Below the pieces are notes generated by a model. It was given only the letters and a program-made list of their open reading frames with translations, did not search any database and had not been told where the DNA came from. A program made the translations under genes and the position numbers. This document shows positions 5,318-9,191 of a DNA stretch of 9,191 nt, one piece after another. The stretch is from Pseudomonadota bacterium (GTDB lineage Bacteria > Pseudomonadota > Gammaproteobacteria > Acidiferrobacterales > Acidiferrobacteraceae): NCBI GenBank assembly GCA_021795255.1, contig JAJYPQ010000128.1, positions 1 to 9,191 on the forward strand, in the 5' to 3' direction. Position 1 is the stretch's first letter; each line of letters starts with the position of its first letter.

Positions 5318-5335
5318 TTGCATTCCGATTCCATT
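5300..5335 (+). repeat. Tandem 18-bp duplication of the repeat terminus
   Basis: TTGGATTCCGATTCCATT (5300-5317) is followed directly by TTGCATTCCGATTCCATT (5318-5335), with one mismatch. The second unit matches the terminus of copy A exactly. Tandem terminal motifs of this kind can be transposase-binding sites. That reading is inference. Confidence 0.6.
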
Positions 5336-5349
5336 CAGAGCAGGGCTGG

Positions 5350-5385
5350 TTCACGATATCGCATCAAATGATGTATAATTTGGTG
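5350..5385 (+). promoter_or_regulatory. vapBC promoter and probable operator
   Basis: TATAAT at 5374-5379 is a consensus -10, with TTCACG (5350-5355) 18 bases upstream as a weak -35. CATCAAAT (5362-5369) and ATTTGGTG (5378-5385) form an imperfect inverted repeat (seven of eight pairs) flanking the -10, a plausible site for VapB. It begins 15 bases after repeat copy B. Confidence 0.6.
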
Positions 5386-5414
5386 CGGACCCTGTCGGCA
5401 GGAGCTTACCTATT

Positions 5415-5612
5415 ATGCGCACGACCGTGAATATTGACGACCGCTTGCTGGCAGAAGCGCAGCGGATTTGTCATGTAAGCGAAAAGACTGCGTTGATCCG
5501 GGAAGCCCTGCAAGCCCTCATCGAACGCGAAAGTGCCCGCCGGTTGGCGCGCCTCGGCGGCTCGGAGCCACAGATGGAGGACGTCGCCCGGCGGCACATG
5601 GAAGCCCCGTGA
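5415..5612 (+). CDS. vapB: VapB-family antitoxin
   Basis: This 65-residue protein fits the antitoxin of a VapBC module. The N-terminal ribbon-helix-helix (about residues 2-40) reads MRTTVNIDDRLLAEAQRICH, then VSEKTALIREALQALIERES. The C-terminal tail (LARLGGSEPQMEDVARRHME) would wrap and inhibit the PIN-domain toxin. Translation starts at ATG 5415 with AGGAG at 5400-5404, ten bases upstream. The stop TGA overlaps the toxin start as GTGA, so the two genes are translationally coupled. It follows a TATAAT promoter with an inverted repeat and is expected to repress its own operon together with VapC. Confidence 0.92.
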   Translation: MRTTVNIDDRLLAEAQRICHVSEKTALIREALQALIERESARRLARLGGSEPQMEDVARRHMEAP

Positions 5613-5983
5613 TTCTGGTCGACACCTCAATCTGGGTTAATCACTTCCGGTCGGCCGACGAAGGCTTGATCACACTCCTAAACGCCAACCGGGTGTTAAT
5701 GCATTCGTTTGTTATCGGGGAATTGGCCTGCGGGAACCTACGCCAGCGGGACGAAGTATTGTCCTTGCTGAGGAACCTTCCCGCGGCCACGATCGGTCGC
5801 CATGACGAAGTGCTGCTGTTTATTGACCATAGGAAATTGATGGGGCGAGGCATCGGTTATATCGATAGCCATTTGCTGACGGCAGTGGCATTGAGTAACG
5901 CGCGCCTATGGACCCGCGATAAACGTTTACGAGACGTGGCGAGCGAGCTCGGCATGACTTACGCGCCGCCTACGCAGTTTTAG
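5609..5983 (+). CDS. vapC: VapC-family PIN-domain ribonuclease toxin
   Basis: This 124-residue PIN-domain protein starts at GTG 5609, overlapping the vapB stop, and is full length. The acidic residues that bind the catalytic metal are all present: Asp5 in MILVDTSIWVNHF, Glu38 in FVIGELACGNL, Asp86 in GYIDSHLLTA and Asp104 in LWTRDKRLRDVA. VapC toxins cut structured RNAs such as initiator tRNA or rRNA; the target of this one cannot be read from sequence. The frame is also open upstream of 5609, but the PIN domain begins at VILVDTS, so GTG 5609 is the start. With vapB it sits alone between repeat copies B and C and looks functional. Confidence 0.93.
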   Translation: MILVDTSIWVNHFRSADEGLITLLNANRVLMHSFVIGELACGNLRQRDEVLSLLRNLPAATIGRHDEVLLFIDHRKLMGRGIGYIDSHLLTAVALSNARLWTRDKRLRDVASELGMTYAPPTQF

Positions 5984-6139
5984 GGCGCCCGTCCATCGCG
6001 AAAGGCCGAACACGGGCCCGATGCTGGCACCACGGCCACGACGTGCTGACGCGCCCGGGAATGCTGCCAACTTCTATTCTTTAGCTTCCTTGGTCGACAC
6101 ACACCATAGCCGCCCAATCATTGAGTGGGGCCCTTTCCT

Positions 6140-6178
6140 GACAGCGAGGCGCTCGCTTATTTCGAGCGCCTCGCTGTC
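6140..6178. terminator. Perfect 16-bp inverted repeat downstream of vapBC
   Basis: GACAGCGAGGCGCTCG (6140-6155) and CGAGCGCCTCGCTGTC (6163-6178) are exact reverse complements around the 7-base loop CTTATTT. It lies about 155 bases after vapC. It is very stable, but no T run follows on either strand, so it may stop transcripts weakly, protect an RNA 3' end, or mark an element boundary. Confidence 0.45.
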
Positions 6179-6294
6179 TGTAAGCAGTAGAACTGCACCC
6201 ACTTGGCAGTGCCTACGCCAATGATGACAAAGGATAAGCCGCCATCCCTACGGACCAACATAACACAATGACCGAAACTGCGGCGAAGACTGCG

Positions 6295-6518
6295 GTGCAG
6301 CGCTCGCTTTTGCCCGTGATGAGAATGGCCCAGGTTGGTACGATGTGGTACGCGATCGCAGGGGTAGCCGGTGCGCGGCGGCGTAAAGTGCCACAAATGG
6401 GGCGAACTTAACTCGCCGAAATCACATGACAGACGCGTATCATGCGCCGCATGGCCCCGACCATTTACATAATAGCCAGCGCAATATACGCGCAGTTATT
6501 TTGCATTCCGATTCGATT
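6295..6518 (+). repeat. Dispersed ~223-bp repeat, copy C
   Basis: It begins GTGCAGCGCTC and ends TTTTGCATTCCGATTCGATT, 224 bases with one base more than copies A and B. About 20 bases of similarity continue to the left (ACCGAAACTGCGGCGAAGAC compared with the sequence before copy A). It has the same direction as the other copies. With copy B it flanks vapBC. Confidence 0.7.
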
Positions 6519-6653
6519 TTCCAGGAAGCACATACGGGACAACAGGGACGCAAAGACGTTGCCAACGGCGATGACATGCGCCTTGGTCTCTGCCGAGTTG
6601 TCCATACCACGCCCCCTCCAAGACTCTCGTATAGGGATTGCTCGGAGATTCCG
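6519..6653. other. Short gap after repeat copy C
   Basis: No gene or clear terminator is seen between repeat copy C and the convergent 3' end of the DAHP synthase gene. Confidence 0.5.
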
Positions 6654-7787
6654 TTAAGACTGTTGGTGCCCCTCCTCTGCCCTTGCGCTTAAGGCCCCCT
6701 TAAGCCTCTCGCGCGCCTTGCGCAGTAGCTTCTCGGTCGCCGTCCAGTCGAGGCACGGATCAGTCACCGACACGCCGTACTTGAGCTGCGTGAGGTCATT
6801 GGGAATAAGCTGGGTGCCCCACTCGAGATTGCTCTCCAACATCAGTGCGACGATGGAGCGGTTACCCTCCAGTATCTGGTCTAGGCAATGCTCCGCGACT
6901 AACGGCTGCAACGCGGCATCCTTGTTGGAGTTGCCATGACTGCAATCCACGGCGATATTGAGTGGCAGGCGAGCCGCTGTGAGCGCCTGCTCGCACAGGG
7001 CGATGTGTGCGGAGTCGTAATTGGGACGCCCATTACCCCCGCGCAGCACAACATGGCCGTAACGGTTGCCGCGGGTACGGAACACCGCGCACTGACCATC
7101 TTGGTTTATGCCGAGAAAATGGTGTGGCCGCGCCGCCGATAGCAGCGCGTTGACGGCAACATCGAGGCTGCCATCGGTGCCGTTCTTGAATCCAACTGGC
7201 GTGGACAAGCCGCTGGCCAGTTCCCGGTGCGTCTGGGACTCGGCGGTGCGCGCGCCTATCGCAGTCCAGGTGATGAGGTCGGACAGGTACTGCGGCGTAA
7301 TCGGATCCAACGCCTCAGTCGCCGTAGGCAGGCCCAGCTCAGCGAGATGGAGGAGCAGCTCGCGGGCGAGATGCAGTCCCTTCTCGATGTGGAAGGAATC
7401 GTCCATGAGAGGGTCGTTTATCAGGCCTTTCCAGCCAGTCGTGGTACGCGGCTTCTCGAAATACACGCGCATGACCAGAAACAAGGTGTCGCTCACCTCG
7501 TCTGCAAGGGCCTTGAGCTTTCCCGCATACTCGCGCGCGGCGTGCGGGTCGTGGATGGAGCATGGCCCGACTACGATAAGGAGGCGGCGGTCCCGGCGAT
7601 CCAGAATGCGGCGCACGACCTCCCTCCCCTCGATTACCGTCTCCCGCGCCCGGGCGGTCATTGGTAATTTGGCCTTAACCTGGTCCGGCGTGGGCAACAA
7701 CTCCTGGGCGACAACGTTGACATTGTGAATCAAATCCTGGGGCACGGCGTATTCACTCGCTTGATGGATGGGTATGCTGCTAAGCAA
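6654..7787 (-). CDS. aroG: 3-deoxy-7-phosphoheptulonate (DAHP) synthase, class I
   Basis: This 377-residue enzyme joins phosphoenolpyruvate and erythrose 4-phosphate to form DAHP, the first step of the shikimate pathway to aromatic amino acids. The barrel is complete. GPCSIHD carries metal ligand Cys76, and YFEKPRTT carries Lys112. Further motifs are GARTAESQTHRE, GFKNGTDG with Lys201, VDCSHGNSNKD with metal ligand His284, MLESN with Glu318 and SVTDPCLDW with Asp343. All correspond to the E. coli AroG metal and substrate residues. Two family positions look altered (GARTAES for the usual GARTTES, LESNL for VESHL). The start is TTG 7787, which adds about 15 residues to the E. coli form, and no ribosome-binding site is obvious there, so the exact start is uncertain. 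Regulatory type (Phe, Tyr or Trp inhibited) cannot be told; the symbol aroG is by similarity. Confidence 0.95.
   Translation of the reverse strand: MLSSIPIHQASEYAVPQDLIHNVNVVAQELLPTPDQVKAKLPMTARARETVIEGREVVRRILDRRDRRLLIVVGPCSIHDPHAAREYAGKLKALADEVSDTLFLVMRVYFEKPRTTTGWKGLINDPLMDDSFHIEKGLHLARELLLHLAELGLPTATEALDPITPQYLSDLITWTAIGARTAESQTHRELASGLSTPVGFKNGTDGSLDVAVNALLSAARPHHFLGINQDGQCAVFRTRGNRYGHVVLRGGNGRPNYDSAHIALCEQALTAARLPLNIAVDCSHGNSNKDAALQPLVAEHCLDQILEGNRSIVALMLESNLEWGTQLIPNDLTQLKYGVSVTDPCLDWTATEKLLRKARERLKGALSARAEEGHQQS
6687..6705. repeat. Small inverted repeat within the 3' end of the DAHP synthase gene
   Basis: GCTTAAGG (6687-6694) and CCTTAAGC (6698-6705) are exact reverse complements around CCC. 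It lies in the codons for the C-terminal tail and is probably chance or a weak RNA structure. Confidence 0.4.
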
Positions 7788-7793
7788 TGCTGC

Positions 7794-7823
7794 ATTATCT
7801 CAGACTCCCCCCTTAGGTCCCAA
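7794..7823 (-). promoter_or_regulatory. Possible promoter of the DAHP synthase gene
   Basis: On the minus strand GATAAT (7799-7794) resembles a -10 box, and TTGGGA (7823-7818) lies 18 bases upstream as a partial -35. The predicted start of transcription coincides with the TTG start codon at 7787. Either the message is leaderless, or this match is fortuitous and translation starts further downstream. Confidence 0.35.
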
Positions 7824-8435
7824 GTCAGGGCAGGTGGCGACGTAAACCAGGTAGGCGAAAAGTCGCGGGCGCCGATGCTCGGGATGCGCGACAGGAACGT
7901 ATCGGGCGCCATCACCCCCTTCGACACGCTCGGCCTGCGCGTAATCATCATCCTTACGCTCTGCCCCTACAGGTAGCCACGACCAAACTGAGGTGTCCCA
8001 GCTGCCTAGCAAGCAAAAGCTACGTCTTTCAGGTAAACGAGCGGGCGCGGCTGCGATCACCGAATGGCGTGCTGACACCGCTGCAGGGGTCCTAGGGCTA
8101 TCGGCCGAGAGCAGTCCCCACTGCCTGCAGAACAGCGGCCGGCGGCGGAAAGACCCGACACTGCCAGGAGGATATCGTACTTACCGGCTTGTTGTGACAT
8201 CCGCGAGGCACGATAGCGCGTCTCCTGGCGGATTGTACGGCCGAACCGAAGGGGTGTGCAGAACGGCATGCCGGCGGATAACCACAGAATAACCGCACCA
8301 TATCCCTACCGAAGTCTGGCACTCCCGTTTTGTATCACACGATCTGCTGGCGTTATACCCTGAGGTCACATACAGGAACAGGCGGAGACGCGCAGGCACC
8401 GTCGAAAGAATGCGCGTTTATTTCACATTTCGACC
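7824..8435. other. Stretch of about 600 bases without a supported gene
   Basis: Open frames up to about 100 codons exist on both strands, but none has a recognisable family, a ribosome-binding site or consistent protein-like composition. Frames overlap one another on opposite strands, as expected of GC-rich non-coding or decayed DNA. Remnants of a gene upstream of DAHP synthase cannot be excluded. Confidence 0.45.
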
Positions 8436-8471
8436 CCAAAGCCAAAGGCTTGAATCCTGTAGGGAGCACGA
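8436..8471 (+). repeat. Degenerate tRNA 3'-end-like sequence, copy 3
   Basis: It shares CCAAAG, GAATCC and TAGGG.GCAC with the two tRNA-end fragments, in the same order and orientation, but has several mismatches and is one base shorter. The T-stem no longer pairs properly. It lies a few hundred bases before a decayed transposase. It may be an old attachment site or a chance resemblance. Confidence 0.35.
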
Positions 8472-8706
8472 GCCGCTGACGCTCCGCGGGTTTCTGTTCC
8501 GTAAGTGGGTCGTCAAGCGCGGGGCTCATCACTCAACGCCCGGTGCCCTGCGGGTGCAAGGCCCGCACTCTTAAATATCAGTCTGAAACCCCATGGACTC
8601 TCTTTACGGTGCCTGGGATTATGAAAGGCGCCCCGTTCTGCCGCCCGGCCTTCGAATCCGCTGCGCACGTCAGTGCACGTATTTCGGTTATGTGGGGACA
8701 AAGAGG

Positions 8707-9191
8707 ATACTATTAGAAGACGCGGCCTTGGCGGCCTTTAGCGTATTCTTTACGCGAAGCCCTTCGTTTCTGGCCTATCAACGCACGCTAGAGCGGGACA
8801 CGAGGCAGAACAATGCCCACACCCTCTTTGGCATGCAGCGCATCTCGACGACAACTGCATTCGGGACCCGCTCGATCCGGTGGCACCGCACCACCTGTTC
8901 GTATTCTCTACGCAGATCGTCGAGGCCTTGGCGACAGCCGCCTGCGTGGACGCGTGGTGGGGTAGCGCTCGAGCCCCGCGCCCGCGATCCGGCCCAACCG
9001 CTCATCGCCCTGGACGACACAACCTATCATCAGTCCCGCGCCGTCCATTGTCCAGGGCACCTAGATTGCACACCGCAACAGCGATACAAACGACCAGCAC
9101 ACCATCGTCACGCTGGTCGGTGACGCCTGGCCGCGGGGACGTCCTGCCTCTTACGCCGGACTCCATTGTTTCTCAGGATGGTTACGACAAG
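8707..9191 (+). pseudogene. Decayed DDE-type transposase, truncated by the window edge
   Basis: Fragments of one transposase follow each other in order but in alternating frames. LLEDAALAAFSVFFTRSPSF and LAYQRTLERDTRQNNAHTLF (from 8707) are in one frame. DNCIRDPLDPVAPHHLF and QIVEALATAACVDAW (from 8850) are in another. LIALDDTTYHQSRAVHCP (from 9001), which carries the probable first catalytic Asp, returns to the first frame. DVLPLTPDSIVSQDGYDK (from 9138 to the edge) is in the second again. At least three frameshifts are needed, and sequence around 8965-9000 and 9055-9137 is scrambled or deleted. From memory the pattern matches a DDE transposase family common in proteobacteria, but I cannot name the IS family. 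The N-terminus is missing. It is certainly inactive. Confidence 0.75.

Noticed and set aside
5468..5608. An N-terminal extension of the vapC frame
   Set aside because: The frame is open upstream, but it overlaps vapB out of frame. PIN domains begin at the VDTS strand, and GTG 5609 overlaps the vapB stop as expected.
782..6518. CRISPR array or integron attC cassette array
   Set aside because: The repeats are long, few and widely spaced, with unequal intervals. No integron core-site pairs (GTTRRRY and RYYYAAC) were found at cassette ends, and no cas or integrase gene is present.
7108..7728. A 206-codon plus-strand frame
   Set aside because: It is the antisense shadow of the DAHP synthase gene, whose catalytic motifs are complete on the minus strand.
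7730..8399. Several minus- and plus-strand open frames of 70-100 codons upstream of DAHP synthase
   Set aside because: They overlap one another on both strands, lack ribosome-binding sites and show no family motif. High GC content explains the absence of stops.
8593..8706. N-terminal part of the open frame containing the transposase fragment
   Set aside because: The residues before LLEDAALAAF have no resemblance to a transposase N-terminus and look like unrelated sequence joined in frame by chance.

Overview
This window looks like accessory or decaying chromosomal DNA of a proteobacterium, most likely a gammaproteobacterium or close relative. I infer this from the moderately high GC content and from the class I AroG-type DAHP synthase, HigBA, VapBC and TetR proteins. 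The species cannot be told from the sequence. Only a few genes are intact, and broken genes, repeat copies and attachment-site-like fragments fill the rest.

Layout. 1-307: the tail of an upstream gene, a small conserved protein (DUF7706-like) and a perfect 17-bp inverted repeat. 308-781: no gene seen. 782-1004: copy A of a dispersed repeat of about 223 bp. 1007-2601: a former operon of a peroxiredoxin-like gene (two in-frame TAG codons, lost active-site Cys), an uncharacterised gene (one in-frame TGA) and an intact TetR-family regulator. 2602-3240: mostly empty, ending in a possible one-TM micro-ORF that runs into a tRNA 3'-end fragment. 3241-5983: three unrelated type II toxin-antitoxin modules. 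hicAB is intact, on the minus strand, and lies between two 36-bp copies of a tRNA 3' end. higBA is on the minus strand, with an intact antitoxin and a frameshifted toxin. vapBC is intact, on the plus strand, and lies between repeat copies B and C. 6654-7787: a DAHP synthase gene on the minus strand, the only core-metabolism gene here. 7824-8435: no supported gene. 8436-8471: a degenerate third tRNA-end-like sequence. 8707-9191: a decayed transposase running off the right edge.

How the parts work together. The TA modules appear self-contained. hicA and higB each have a near-consensus -10 box inside or touching an inverted repeat, placed so close to the start codon that the mRNA would be leaderless or nearly so. 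This fits autorepression by the cognate antitoxin. The two tRNA-end repeats around hicAB suggest site-specific integration without a visible integrase. The three equally long repeat copies suggest ends or non-autonomous copies of one mobile element. DAHP synthase starts the shikimate pathway and has no functional link to its neighbours. I saw no convincing wholly new system. The most unusual features are the TA cluster packaged between repeats, the leaderless-type TA promoters, the length-constrained repeat family and the substitution-only decay of two adjacent genes.
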